A stretch of DNA of 36,614 bases from Candidatus Sulfotelmatobacter sp. (GCA_035498555.1 DATKAB010000190.1:1-36614), one strand, 5' to 3'; numbered from the stretch's first letter, positions 1 to 8,236 are shown. Notes: a model not told the origin generated them from the sequence alone. Program-made: numbers and translations.

Positions 1-1
1 G

Positions 2-1612
2 CGCGTCGGGCCCGCCGGCGCGGTGTTCAGCTACGACTCGCTGGCGAAGAATCGCGACGCCGGCTGGCCGGAACATTTCGAGGGGCGCGACCTGCGCCTC
101 ACGCCGATCAAGCCCGGCGTGGTCTACGGCACCTATCGCTACCGGGTGCGCTTCGGAGCGGACGAACAGACCGGGCTGTCGGAGCGGATCTTCGTCTCGA
201 CGCCTTCGGGCTGGAAGATCGCGGTCTCGACCGCGTTCCCTTCGATCGACGGAATCCCGCCACCTCCGCTCGCGGTCGTCGGAGCGACGCTCGTGGACGG
301 CAACGGCGGTGCACCCGTTCCGAACGCCACCATTCTCATCCGCGACGGCAAGATCGACGCCGCCGGACCGAGTAGCAGCGTCAGGGTTCCCGCCGGCGTG
401 GACACCCTCGACGCGCGCGGCTGCTGGGTGCTGCCCGGGCTGATCGACGCGCACGTTCATTACTCGCAGACCGGCTGGGCCGACGGGCGCCCCGACGCGA
501 TGGACCTGCGCGCGCGCTTCCCCTACCCGGACGTCGAGCGGCGCCTGCGCGACCATCCCGAGCGCTTCCATCGCGCCTGGCTCGCGTGCGGCGTCACCGG
601 CGTGTTCGACGTCGGCGGCTACGCCTGGACGCTCGACATGGCGCGCGCCGTCGAGAAGAACACCGAGGCGCCGCACATCTCGGCCGCTGGCCCGCTGCTC
701 TCGACCGTGGATCACTGGCTCAATCTGCCGGGCGAGAAACAGCTGGTGTTCCTGCACGACAGCCTGAGCGCGGTGGAAGGCGTGCGCTACCTGAAAAGTC
801 TGGGCGCCGCCGCGGTCAAGATCTGGTTCATCGTGCGGCCGGGAAGCGATTTCGAGGCCATGGATCACGCGGTCAGGATCGCCGGCCAGGAAGCGCACGC
901 GCAGGGGCTGCGCCTGATCGTCCATGCCACCGGGCTCAAGGAGGCCAAGGCCGCGCTGAAGGACGGCGCCGACTATCTCGTCCATAGCGTGCAGGACTTG
1001 CCGGTGGACGAAGAGTTCCTCTCGATGGCGAAGCGCAATCACACGCTCTATTGCCCGACACTCACCGTGCTCGATGGCTACGTGAACATGCGGGCGGCGG
1101 CCGCGAGCGGCGGGGTTCCCGACGTCGACGACCCCAATGGCGCGGTGGATTCGCTGACGCTCGCCCACGTGCGCGCGACCGCCGCCGAGGCGAAGCGCGC
1201 CGGCGTCGCGGTCACGCTGATGACCAAGGGTCGCCTCGATTCGCTGCACGCGCAGATGGCCGCCAACCTGCGCGCGGTGCGCGACGCCGGCATCCCGATC
1301 GTGATGGGCACCGACGCCGGCAATCCGCTGACGCTCCACGGCCCCGCGATCTACGCCGAGCTGGAGACCATGCAGAAGGACGGGCTTTCGCCGATGGAGG
1401 TGATCGTCGCCGCCACCCGGAACGGCGCGCGCGCCATGGGCCGCGAGGCCGATCTCGGCACGATTGCGGCCGGCAAGCTCGCCGACCTCGCGATCGTGGG
1501 AGCGGATCCCACCCGGGACGTCGCCAATCTGCGCAAGCTGCGCTGGGTGGTGCGCGACGGAGTGGTGCGCTCGAGCGAGGAATTGCGCCGGGCGGTGGCG
1601 CTCACTCACTAG
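2..1612 (+). CDS. Amidohydrolase family protein with N-terminal NTF2-like segment (5' end outside window)
   Basis: Metal-dependent hydrolase of the amidohydrolase superfamily (imidazolonepropionase/prolidase-like branch); the substrate cannot be deduced. The frame is open from base 2, so the start lies outside the window; the first internal start-type codon is GTG at 23. Numbering from there: residues 1-75 look like the end of a SnoaL/DUF4440 NTF2-like domain (YRVRFG...GWKIAVS). An amidohydrolase beta-sandwich follows (about 83-137), then the TIM barrel with metal motif HVH at 144-146, a candidate carbamylated Lys266, His301 and His321, and the catalytic/metal Asp431 in MGTDAGN. The C-terminus (GTIAAGKLADLAIV) is typical of the superfamily and complete. 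All expected ligands are present, so it is probably active. The call is secure at superfamily level only. No signal peptide can be judged because the N-terminus is missing. Confidence 0.9.
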   Translation, partial: RVGPAGAVFSYDSLAKNRDAGWPEHFEGRDLRLTPIKPGVVYGTYRYRVRFGADEQTGLSERIFVSTPSGWKIAVSTAFPSIDGIPPPPLAVVGATLVDGNGGAPVPNATILIRDGKIDAAGPSSSVRVPAGVDTLDARGCWVLPGLIDAHVHYSQTGWADGRPDAMDLRARFPYPDVERRLRDHPERFHRAWLACGVTGVFDVGGYAWTLDMARAVEKNTEAPHISAAGPLLSTVDHWLNLPGEKQLVFLHDSLSAVEGVRYLKSLGAAAVKIWFIVRPGSDFEAMDHAVRIAGQEAHAQGLRLIVHATGLKEAKAALKDGADYLVHSVQDLPVDEEFLSMAKRNHTLYCPTLTVLDGYVNMRAAAASGGVPDVDDPNGAVDSLTLAHVRATAAEAKRAGVAVTLMTKGRLDSLHAQMAANLRAVRDAGIPIVMGTDAGNPLTLHGPAIYAELETMQKDGLSPMEVIVAATRNGARAMGREADLGTIAAGKLADLAIVGADPTRDVANLRKLRWVVRDGVVRSSEELRRAVALTH

Positions 1613-2014
1613 CGCGCGGGGCGGCCGAGCTCATGCGCCGGCGCGCGTCACGTTTCGCCCACGGCGCGGCCGGTGAAGCCGCGCGGTTCGCGCCGAAAAA
1701 GCGGCGCCGGGCCGTGTCGGAGGTGCAGTCTTCCACGGGCCCGGCAACCGAGTACCGTCGAGGTCTTGCGTTGCGACGCACGCGCTGCCGCGCGCCGCTG
1801 CTACCTCCCCGACAGCACATCACGTCGGTGTCTTGGGGCCTGGCCCGGTACCCTGCCCACGTCCGATGTTAGCGCATGCTGGCCGGTGGGTCATGCCAAA
1901 CCGCCGCCGGATCTCCCGCTCTCAAGCTCGGCAGCCGCCCGGCCGAAACCTCCCGGGCCCGAGGTCCGCGCCCTCCCGCCCGGCGCGCCGCGACCCGGTC
2001 GGGAGGAATTGGCC
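1613..2014. other. 402-bp intergenic region, no gene seen
   Basis: Open frames crossing this stretch are arginine- and proline-rich and look like chance frames of GC-rich DNA. A small hairpin (GCGCCG at 1690-1695, CGGCGC at 1702-1707, A-rich loop) lies 78 bp after the amidohydrolase stop but lacks a T-run, so it is a poor terminator candidate. The only clear signal is the ribosome-binding site GGGAGGA at 2001-2007, which serves the next gene. I see no convincing promoter. Confidence 0.5.
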
Positions 2015-3073
2015 GTGTCACTGTTCTCGAAGAACCAATGGCAACCGTGGGCTCGATCGTGGGGCGTGAGCCACTACCCACAGCGTGGAGCGTTTGGTCG
2101 CAACGAGCAGATCGCGGGCCTCCGCAATGGTTACCTGCTTCAGGTGAGCTGGGGCGGCGACAAGAACGCGACGCTGATCGTGCGACTCCGCTTCCCGATG
2201 GGCGCCAGCCTCGAAGGCATTCGCGCGGCACTCGCCGCCGACCCGTCGCTGGACGCGCTCCCCGGCAAGGGCAAGGCGCGCGCGAAGACGGTGATCGAGA
2301 TCGGCCCCGAGAAGATGGTCCGGCTCGGGTTCATGCCCGAGTTCATCCTGCGCGACGGAAGCCTGCTGTGGAGCCGCCGCTTCGCCTGGTCCACGCCGAA
2401 GGCCGAGCAGCTCAAGGGATGGGTGGACACATTGATGATGGCGCTGGCCAGGGCGGCGCCGGCGTTCGACGGCAAGTGCGAGCAGTGCCACACCACCGCC
2501 GTCCGCCAGTTCGTGTTCGTGGACGGCGTACCGAAGCTGCTGTGCGGGACCTGCCAGGAGCGCCTGCGCGTCGAAGGGCAGATGGCCGAGCGCAACTACG
2601 ACATGCTCGAGGCGCGGTATCTCAACGGCGCGCTGCTCGGGCTCGGCATGGCGTTGCTCGGCGCCGCCGGCTGGGCGGCGCTGGCCGCCGGAACCGGCTG
2701 GATCCTGGTGGCGGCTGGGCTCGGAATCGGCTGGCTGGTGGCGGTGGCCTATCGCCGCGGCGCGGGCCGAGTGGATCGCACCGGGCAGCTGATCGGCGCG
2801 GTGCTGACGCTCGGCTCGGTGGTGTTCGGCCAGGTGCTGTTCTACGCCTGGAGCGTCATGCGCGTGCGGCCCGACGTGGGCTTCAGGATCGGCGCCGGCT
2901 GGCTGGTTTACATGCGGCTGTGGGCGACCAGTCCAGGCACCGACATCATCGCGGTGGTGTTCGGGCTGGTGGGCGCGCTGGCCGCGTTCGGCATGCTGCG
3001 GCGCAAGGTCCAGGGCGCGGTGATTCGGACGGCCGACGAGGATCCGCGGGTTACGGCGAGGCGCGCGGCGTAG
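2015..3073 (+). CDS. Zinc-ribbon integral membrane protein of unknown function
   Basis: Not recognised as a named family. The open frame runs upstream to 1673, but that extension is low-complexity. GTG at 2015 is preceded by GGGAGGA (2001-2007) with a 7-nt spacer, so it is taken as the start, giving 352 residues. Residues 1-150 are predicted soluble, with alternating charged and hydrophobic stretches. Two CxxC pairs (Cys155/158 and Cys177/180) form a likely zinc ribbon, followed by a charged linker. About four hydrophobic helices occupy roughly 205-335, and a short basic tail ends the protein. The layout suggests a cytoplasmic metal-binding domain tethered to the membrane. It lies alone between the amidohydrolase and the inverted repeat at 3086-3229, so context gives no function. 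The reading frame is confident; the role is unknown. Confidence 0.8.
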   Translation: MSLFSKNQWQPWARSWGVSHYPQRGAFGRNEQIAGLRNGYLLQVSWGGDKNATLIVRLRFPMGASLEGIRAALAADPSLDALPGKGKARAKTVIEIGPEKMVRLGFMPEFILRDGSLLWSRRFAWSTPKAEQLKGWVDTLMMALARAAPAFDGKCEQCHTTAVRQFVFVDGVPKLLCGTCQERLRVEGQMAERNYDMLEARYLNGALLGLGMALLGAAGWAALAAGTGWILVAAGLGIGWLVAVAYRRGAGRVDRTGQLIGAVLTLGSVVFGQVLFYAWSVMRVRPDVGFRIGAGWLVYMRLWATSPGTDIIAVVFGLVGALAAFGMLRRKVQGAVIRTADEDPRVTARRAA

Positions 3074-3085
3074 AGCAAAGGTCGA

Positions 3086-3229
3086 GGCGAGGCTGGTGGG
3101 GGTTGAAGCGGGCTGCTCGCTGCGCCGCCGACTTCCTGTCGGCGGCTTGCTCTCGGGTCCGCGCCCGGCATCCTGCCTCCACAGCCGCGGGCCCGAGAGC
3201 AGCCCGCTTCAACCCCCACCAGCCTCTCC
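3086..3229. repeat. Large structured inverted repeat (30-bp perfect outer stem with two inner hairpins)
   Basis: Bases 3089-3118 are perfectly complementary to 3197-3226; two more pairs extend the stem to 3086/3229 across one mismatch. Inside lie two further hairpins. Hairpin A has GCCGCCGAC at 3124-3132 against GTCGGCGGC at 3138-3146, with loop TTCCT. Hairpin B has 3152-3163 against 3186-3197, 12 pairs with one T-G wobble; it can extend to 15 pairs (3149-3163 with 3186-3200) at the expense of the outer stem. The folded form is a three-way junction with alternative pairings. It sits 12 bp after one gene and just before the predicted -35 of the ECF sigma gene. It may be a REP/BIME- or MITE-like repeat, a structured RNA, or an oversized terminator. 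There is no T-run, so a simple intrinsic terminator is unlikely. Confidence 0.85.
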
Positions 3230-3239
3230 CCATCGCCGC

Positions 3240-3268
3240 GTGATACTCCTCGACTCCCCCCGTATCAT
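3240..3268 (+). promoter_or_regulatory. Candidate promoter of the ECF sigma operon, possibly leaderless
   Basis: The -10 hexamer TATCAT (3263-3268) lies 17 bp after GTGATA (3240-3245), which matches four of six bases of TTGACA. The ATG at 3277 follows after only 8 nt and has no Shine-Dalgarno sequence, so transcription would start at or next to the start codon. The -35 begins 11 bp after the inverted repeat ends. Whether the promoter is read by the housekeeping sigma or by the ECF factor itself cannot be told. Confidence 0.45.
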
Positions 3269-3276
3269 TCCCGGCA

Positions 3277-3822
3277 ATGGCGAACGAGACCATGGCGGTC
3301 AGCCGCTGGTGGACCTGGGTCGTTCCGGCCCGTGAAGAAGACTGGGATGCGCTGTATGCGGAGCAGCTGCCGCGCGTCTACAACTTCTTCCGCTACCGGG
3401 TCGGCCACGGGCCCGAGGCCGAAGACCTGACCTCGGTCACCTTCGAGAAGGCCTGGCGCGCGCGGCACCGGTACCGCCGCGACCTTTCGGCCTTCACCAC
3501 CTGGCTCTTCACCATCGCGCGCAACGTGGCGGTGGACCACTTCCGCCAGCGCCGGGCGCACGCCCCGATCGAGGCGGCGGCCGATCTGCCGGGCGGCCTG
3601 ACTCCCGAGGAGCTGGCGGAGCGGCGCTCCGACGTCGAGCGCCTCTCACGCATGCTCGAAGCCCTGCCCGACCGCGAGCGGGAGCTGCTGTCCTTGAAAT
3701 ACGGTGCCGGTCTCACCAATCGGGCGATCGCTCGACTGACCGGCCTCAGCGAATCCAACGTCGGCACCATCGTCCACCGCACCATCGCTGGACTGCGCGC
3801 CGACTGGCCCGAAGGAGTCTGA
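3277..3822 (+). CDS. ECF-type RNA polymerase sigma factor
   Basis: A 181-residue sigma-70-family factor of ECF size with only regions 2 and 4. Region 2 covers about 22-95: LYAEQLPRVYNFFRYRV, then the core-binding/-10 recognition segment ending in FTIARNVAVDHFRQRR. After an acidic linker, region 4 covers about 125-176 (LPDRERELLSLKYGAGL and the helix-turn-helix AIARLTGLSESNVGTIVHR). ATG at 3277 is chosen because a -10-like TATCAT lies 8 nt upstream; ATG at 3292 is an alternative. The stop is 2 nt from the next ATG, so sigma factor and putative anti-sigma factor are translationally linked. It probably directs transcription of its own operon with the ABC exporter, and perhaps a stress regulon. 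The ECF subgroup was not assigned. Confidence 0.93.
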   Translation: MANETMAVSRWWTWVVPAREEDWDALYAEQLPRVYNFFRYRVGHGPEAEDLTSVTFEKAWRARHRYRRDLSAFTTWLFTIARNVAVDHFRQRRAHAPIEAAADLPGGLTPEELAERRSDVERLSRMLEALPDRERELLSLKYGAGLTNRAIARLTGLSESNVGTIVHRTIAGLRADWPEGV

Positions 3823-3824
3823 CG

Positions 3825-4802
3825 ATGGACGACCGTTTCCTCTCCCAAATGCGCCGCGATCCCCCGCCCGAGCTGCGTGAGGGCCTGCGCGCCAGACTTC
3901 GCGCGCAGGGGCCGGCGACGCGACTCTCGGCGCTGCGCCCGGCGCCGGTGCTGGCGGTGGCCTTCGCCGCCGCGCTGGTGGCGTCGCTGTTCGCGTTCCC
4001 CTCGATGCGCGCCTCGGCGCAGGCGATGCTCGACCTGTTCCGCGTGCGCAAGTTCGCGGCGGTGAGATTCGACGGATCGCGAATGGACAAGCTGCGCGAG
4101 CTGGACAAGGACCACGCCTTCATGGTGTTCGATCAGAAGCAGGAGATCCACGATCCGGGCCCGCCCAGGTACGTGCCCACGCCCGAAGCCGCGAGCGCGC
4201 TGGCCGGGATCGCCGTGGAGAGGCCGGGCTATCTGCCGAACGGCATGACGCTCGACAGCGTGTTCGTGACCGGCCCGGGCGACGCGAAGATGTCGGTAAG
4301 CGAGGAGAAGCTGCGCGCACTGCTCGACGCGCTCGATCTTCGCGACGTGTCGGTGCCGGCCGGGCTCAACGGGAAGATGGTCGAGATGCGCCACGATCCG
4401 ATCGTGATCCAGCGCTACAAGAGCTCGCGCTCCGACGCCGCGTTGATTCAAGCGAAGAGTCCCGAGCTGTCGGTGCCGGCGGGGATGGACATCCCGCGCC
4501 TGGCCGAGATCGGACTGCGCGTGCTGGGCTTGGACGCCGGCGAAGCGCGCCGCATCGCCCAGGACACCGACTGGCGCTCGACGGTGCTGGTGCCGGTGCC
4601 GATCAACGCCAGCACCTTCCGCCAGGTGACGGTGCACGGCCAGGGCGGCCTGTTGATCACCACCACCGCCGAGACCAGCAGCGACGGCCAGCACCATCGC
4701 CCGCGCGCCGTGGTGCTGTGGACCGAGAACGAGCGGGTCTACGCGATCACCGGGAATCTCGACGGCGAGGACGCGCTGCAGATGGCGGAGTCGGTGCGGT
4801 AG
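3825..4802 (+). CDS. Membrane-anchored DUF4367-like protein, putative anti-sigma factor
   Basis: 325 residues. A short charged cytoplasmic N-terminus (1-40) precedes one transmembrane helix (about 42-61, PAPVLAVAFAAALVASLFAF). A long extracytoplasmic region follows with two features of DUF4367-type domains: a YLP-containing segment (ERPGYLPNGMTLDSV, near 134-148) and a C-terminal strand pattern (LWTENERVYAITGNL). No zinc-binding anti-sigma motif (HxxxCxxC) is present. The gene starts 2 nt after the ECF sigma stop, and this order plus the topology is the usual layout of a membrane anti-sigma factor. The inferred role is to hold the sigma factor at the membrane and release it on an envelope signal. 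It could instead be a downstream sensor or lipid-binding protein, so the anti-sigma role is likely but unproven. Confidence 0.7.
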   Translation: MDDRFLSQMRRDPPPELREGLRARLRAQGPATRLSALRPAPVLAVAFAAALVASLFAFPSMRASAQAMLDLFRVRKFAAVRFDGSRMDKLRELDKDHAFMVFDQKQEIHDPGPPRYVPTPEAASALAGIAVERPGYLPNGMTLDSVFVTGPGDAKMSVSEEKLRALLDALDLRDVSVPAGLNGKMVEMRHDPIVIQRYKSSRSDAALIQAKSPELSVPAGMDIPRLAEIGLRVLGLDAGEARRIAQDTDWRSTVLVPVPINASTFRQVTVHGQGGLLITTTAETSSDGQHHRPRAVVLWTENERVYAITGNLDGEDALQMAESVR

Positions 4803-4811
4803 CCTCTGGGC

Positions 4812-5729
4812 ATGCCCGAGGCGGTGGTCGAGACGCGCGGACTGCGCAAGCAGTTCGGCGAGAAGGTGGCGGTCGAGGAACTCACCCTGCGGGTCCACGC
4901 CGGTGAGGTCTTCGGCTTTCTGGGCCCGAACGGCGCCGGCAAGACCACCTCGCTGAAGATGCTGCTCGGCCTGGTGGAACCGACTGCCGGCGAGGGCAAG
5001 GTGCTGGGTGCCCCGATCGGCGATCGGCGCGCGCGCGCCAGGCTCGGCTTCCTGCCCGAGCACTTCCGGTTTCAGGAGTGGTTGACGGGCCGCGAGCTGC
5101 TGCACTTCCACGGCCAGCTGTTCGGCATGCGCGGCCCCTCGCTCGACGCTCGCGCCGACGAGCTGCTCGCGCGCGTGGACCTGCTGGACGCCGCGCACCG
5201 GCCGATCCGCACCTATTCCAAGGGCATGATGCAGCGCGTGGGGCTGGCGCAGGCGCTGATCCATTCGCCCGCTCTGGTGTTCCTCGACGAGCCGACCTCG
5301 GGGCTCGATCCCCTGGGGCGGCTGCTGGTGCGCGACATCATTCGCGAGCTGCGCGAGCAGGGCACCGCCGTGTTCCTGAATTCGCATCTGCTCGGCGAAG
5401 TCGAGGCGACCTGCGACCGGGTCGTGTTCGTCAAGGAAGGGCGCACGGTGCACGAGCTGTCGCTCGGGAGCGAAGGCGCGGGCGTGGATGTGGAGCTGCG
5501 CGCCGCCGGGCTGGACGCGCCGGCGATCGAGGCGCTGGCGAACATCGGCACGGTGACCGAGTCGCGGAACGGCACGGTACGGATGCGGGTGGCGAGCGAC
5601 GATCGGCTGCCCGAGATCGTCCGGCTCCTGGTCGCCCGCGGCGTCGCGCTCTACGAGATCAAGGCGGCGCGCAAGTCGCTCGAGGCCTGGTTCCTCGAAG
5701 TGATGGGCGACGAGCAGCGGCCGGGCTGA
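4812..5729 (+). CDS. ABC-2 type transporter, ATP-binding subunit
   Basis: 305 residues. The ATPase domain (1-220) has Walker A GPNGAGKT (near 39-46), Q-loop region, signature YSKGMMQRVGLAQAL, Walker B LVFLDEPTSGLDP and an H-loop (NSHLLGE). The TSGLDPLG form and the C-terminal domain (about 225-305) are typical of ABC-2 exporters of the CcmA/NatA/GldA type. It pairs with the permease 5 nt downstream and probably exports a lipid, peptide or drug-like molecule, or drives a membrane process; the substrate is unknown. ATG at 4812 follows the previous TAG stop by 9 nt without a Shine-Dalgarno site; the stop codon forms part of a TAGCCT hexamer 6 nt before the ATG. It is probably co-transcribed with the sigma/anti-sigma pair, which suggests envelope-stress control. 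Confidence 0.93.
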   Translation: MPEAVVETRGLRKQFGEKVAVEELTLRVHAGEVFGFLGPNGAGKTTSLKMLLGLVEPTAGEGKVLGAPIGDRRARARLGFLPEHFRFQEWLTGRELLHFHGQLFGMRGPSLDARADELLARVDLLDAAHRPIRTYSKGMMQRVGLAQALIHSPALVFLDEPTSGLDPLGRLLVRDIIRELREQGTAVFLNSHLLGEVEATCDRVVFVKEGRTVHELSLGSEGAGVDVELRAAGLDAPAIEALANIGTVTESRNGTVRMRVASDDRLPEIVRLLVARGVALYEIKAARKSLEAWFLEVMGDEQRPG

Positions 5730-5734
5730 TCGCG

Positions 5735-6571
5735 ATGCGCGCGATTCTGGTGATGGCGCGGCTCACGCTGCACGAGGCGGTGCGGCGCCGCATACTCACC
5801 GCGGCGCTGATCTGCGGCGGCGCGTTTCTGGCGCTGTTCGGGACCGGGCTCCACTTCATGGTGCGGAACCTCGGCCGACACAACCTGATGACGCTGGTCG
5901 AGCGGCAGGTGGCGCTCAACATGATGACGCTGGCCGGACTCTACGCCACCAATTTCCTGATGGTGATGGCGGCGGTGATGCTGCCGGTGGACACGCTCTC
6001 GGGCGAGATCCACTCGGGCGTGATCCAGACGCTGGCCGCGAAACCCATCCGCCGCTCCGAGATCGTGCTGGGCAAGTGGCTCGGCCATTGGCTGGTGCTG
6101 GCCGGCTATTTCGTATTGCTGGCGATCGGCGTGCTGACGATCGCGCGCCTCGAAGCGCACTTCACGCTGCCCAACGTGCAGCACGGCCTGCCGCTGATGC
6201 TGCTCGAGGGCACGGTGTTGCTCACGCTCTCGATCGCCGGCGGCACGCGCTTCACCACCATCACCAACGGCATGATCGCGTTCGGGCTCTATGGCCTGGC
6301 GTTCATCGGCAACTGGGTGGAGCAGATCGGGACCTACACCGACAACTCGGCGGCGCGGAACGTGGGCACGATCGCGAGCCTGATCATGCCGAGCGAGGCG
6401 CTGTGGCAGCGAGCGGCGTGGTTCATGCAGCCGGCGATCACGCGCGAACTGGGCAACACGCCGTTCTCGCCGGTCTCGGTGGCGAGCGGGGCGATGGTGT
6501 GGTGGGCGGCGGGTTACTGCGCGGTGGTGCTGTGCGTCGGGCTCGCGTGGATGCGGCGGCGGGCGCTGTAG
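5735..6571 (+). CDS. ABC-2 type transporter, permease subunit
   Basis: A 278-residue integral membrane protein with about six helices, of the ABC-2 permease type. The N-terminus (ARLTLHEAVRRRILTAALI) resembles the family's amphipathic entry helix. The segment VDTLSGEIHSGVIQTLAAKPIRRSEIVLGKW is split here into its key parts: SGEIHSG with LAAKPIRR and LGKW, the hallmark of this permease group. ATG at 5735 lies 5 nt after the ATPase stop, and the open frame further upstream is only a shadow of the ATPase gene. It forms a transporter with the preceding ATPase, presumably as 2+2 subunits in the inner membrane. Its stop at 6571 faces the stop of the beta-helix gene 15 bp away, with no terminator visible between them. 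Confidence 0.88.
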   Translation: MRAILVMARLTLHEAVRRRILTAALICGGAFLALFGTGLHFMVRNLGRHNLMTLVERQVALNMMTLAGLYATNFLMVMAAVMLPVDTLSGEIHSGVIQTLAAKPIRRSEIVLGKWLGHWLVLAGYFVLLAIGVLTIARLEAHFTLPNVQHGLPLMLLEGTVLLTLSIAGGTRFTTITNGMIAFGLYGLAFIGNWVEQIGTYTDNSAARNVGTIASLIMPSEALWQRAAWFMQPAITRELGNTPFSPVSVASGAMVWWAAGYCAVVLCVGLAWMRRRAL

Positions 6572-6586
6572 CGAGGCGCGGCGCCG

Positions 6587-8236
6587 CTATCCATTCGCGC
6601 TGCGCGAGAGCTCCAGCCAATTGGTGCCATCGCAGATCAGCGTAATGGTGCGATTGGGGCCACCCTTGAAGTCGCCGTTGAGCCGGAGATTCACGCCGTC
6701 GGTCAGGGTGGCACTCCCGGTGAACACCAGCGTTACGCGGTGCTTGGGCCGCACGGTCACGATCGACGTCACCGGTTCCGATCCGTTGACCAGAAACACG
6801 TCGTCGCTGCCGTTGGGGAGCGACAGCACCGCGCGGTTGGCTCCGCCGCGCTGCGCGGGCGGAATTGCGGCGCCCGCGCCCGCCACCACCAGGCCGCGGC
6901 GCTCGCCGGTGACCGAGCTTTGCTCCATCGAATTGTCGATCACCAGCTCGTCGGTCTCTTTGTACAGGCGGACCACGTCGGTCCCGGTGAGCGCGCTCAC
7001 GAGCAGCTGAGCATTGGTGATCCGGCCCATCGCCATGCCGCTCGGGCCGGTCTTGAGCAGCCGCGACGGCGCGGCGTGGCCCTGGTGATAGAGACCGTCG
7101 ACCAGAAAGTTGTTCATGCCGCTGATCTGGAACGAGTGGTCGACGATCGTATCGCCCGGTCGGATCTCGCGCTCGCGATAGCAGTCGCGCAGCACGAGGT
7201 CGTTCGAGACCAGGTCGGTCGAGAGCACCGGCGTCGTGCCCGGGCCCTGAAACGAGCATTGCAGGAAGCGGCTGATGCTGGTGCGAGCCAGGTGCACGTG
7301 CCCGCGCCGCAGCGGTTCGCCCGGGTAGTCCGCGCCGCCCTCGCGCCAGAAAGCCAGTTGGGTGGCGCCGTCGGGCGTTTCGATCGCTGGCTGGCTCAGC
7401 TTGAGATCCGACGCCGAGGCGGAGGCGACGGTCGTCCCGATGGCGATCCCCATGCCGAAGACTTCGTCGCCGGGCGCGACGCCCGTGAACGGCGAACTGC
7501 CCGATGCCGAGACCGCGTCCTTTCCGGCGGTCACCTTGCAGCCGTTGACATCGTAGTAGCGCCCGAAGCCCGGGCCATTGAATTCGCACCGCGAGAAGAA
7601 ATTGTTGTTGGATCCCGCGCCGCCGAGGCGAAGGCTTCCGCCGCTCGCCGCTTCGAACGCCGTGCACTCGATCATGACCAGCTTGGAGACGTAGTTCTGC
7701 TCGTAGCCGTCGCACACGAACTCGAACGACCAGTTGGGCGAGCGCCACACCACCACGTTGTTGATGGTGAGGCCGGCCATCCTTCCGGCCGCGCCCTTCT
7801 TGTACCAGCGGATACCGCGGCCGGCGCCGGGAGCGATCTGGCTGTCGGGCCGGGTGATGAACAGGTTCTCGAGCAGGCAACTGCCGGCGATGTTGAGGAA
7901 GATCGCGTCCACGTCCTTGTCGCCGTCGTGTACCAGGAACGACAGGGCGCAGCCGTAGCCGTTGGCGACGCCGATCAGCGCGGTGGGCTTGGTGATGACG
8001 AGCCCGTTGAAGGCGGGTACGGTCTTGGACGAATACCAGCCGGCCGGCACGTGGATGGTGCCGCCCATGTCGGGCAGCGCGTCGTGCGCGTGCTGGAACG
8101 ACGGATAGTCGAGCACGCTCACCTGCCCGCCGAGTCTCGCGGTGACCGCCGCCGGCTCGAGCATCGCGGCGTGCGCCCGGCCGATCGGCGGCATCGCGGC
8201 CAGCGCGAACGCGCGCATGAACTCGGCGCGTTTCAT
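6587..8236 (-). CDS. Secreted right-handed beta-helix protein (pectate-lyase-like fold)
   Basis: 549 residues. A weak N-terminal export signal (MKRAEFMRAFALAAMPP...AHA, 1-23) has a basic N-region but no twin arginine. The segment GGTIHVPAGWYSS (58-70) is the classic first turn of pectate-lyase-3/GH28-type beta-helices. Short irregular repeats rich in N, G and hydrophobics continue to about 470 (INNVVVW, LVMIECTAF, FFSRCEFNGPG, VLRDCYRE). The C-terminal strands (about 490-549, ending TLICDGTNWLELSRS) resemble the terminal domain of phage tailspike-type and secreted glycan-binding beta-helix proteins. No catalytic residues could be identified, so a polysaccharide lyase or hydrolase role is only possible. 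An alternative start is Met7. A TAGAAT -10-like hexamer lies at 8263-8268. The position after the beta-lactamase suggests possible co-transcription. Confidence 0.75.
   Translation of the reverse strand: MKRAEFMRAFALAAMPPIGRAHAAMLEPAAVTARLGGQVSVLDYPSFQHAHDALPDMGGTIHVPAGWYSSKTVPAFNGLVITKPTALIGVANGYGCALSFLVHDGDKDVDAIFLNIAGSCLLENLFITRPDSQIAPGAGRGIRWYKKGAAGRMAGLTINNVVVWRSPNWSFEFVCDGYEQNYVSKLVMIECTAFEAASGGSLRLGGAGSNNNFFSRCEFNGPGFGRYYDVNGCKVTAGKDAVSASGSSPFTGVAPGDEVFGMGIAIGTTVASASASDLKLSQPAIETPDGATQLAFWREGGADYPGEPLRRGHVHLARTSISRFLQCSFQGPGTTPVLSTDLVSNDLVLRDCYREREIRPGDTIVDHSFQISGMNNFLVDGLYHQGHAAPSRLLKTGPSGMAMGRITNAQLLVSALTGTDVVRLYKETDELVIDNSMEQSSVTGERRGLVVAGAGAAIPPAQRGGANRAVLSLPNGSDDVFLVNGSEPVTSIVTVRPKHRVTLVFTGSATLTDGVNLRLNGDFKGGPNRTITLICDGTNWLELSRSANG

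Noticed and set aside
3393-5453. Minus-strand open frame of 686 codons opposite the sigma/anti-sigma/ABC genes
   Set aside because: Spans three well-supported plus-strand genes and has shadow-type composition.
6587-8236. Possible Tat signal on the beta-helix protein
   Set aside because: The N-terminus reads MKRAEF without the twin-arginine motif, so a Tat route is not supported.
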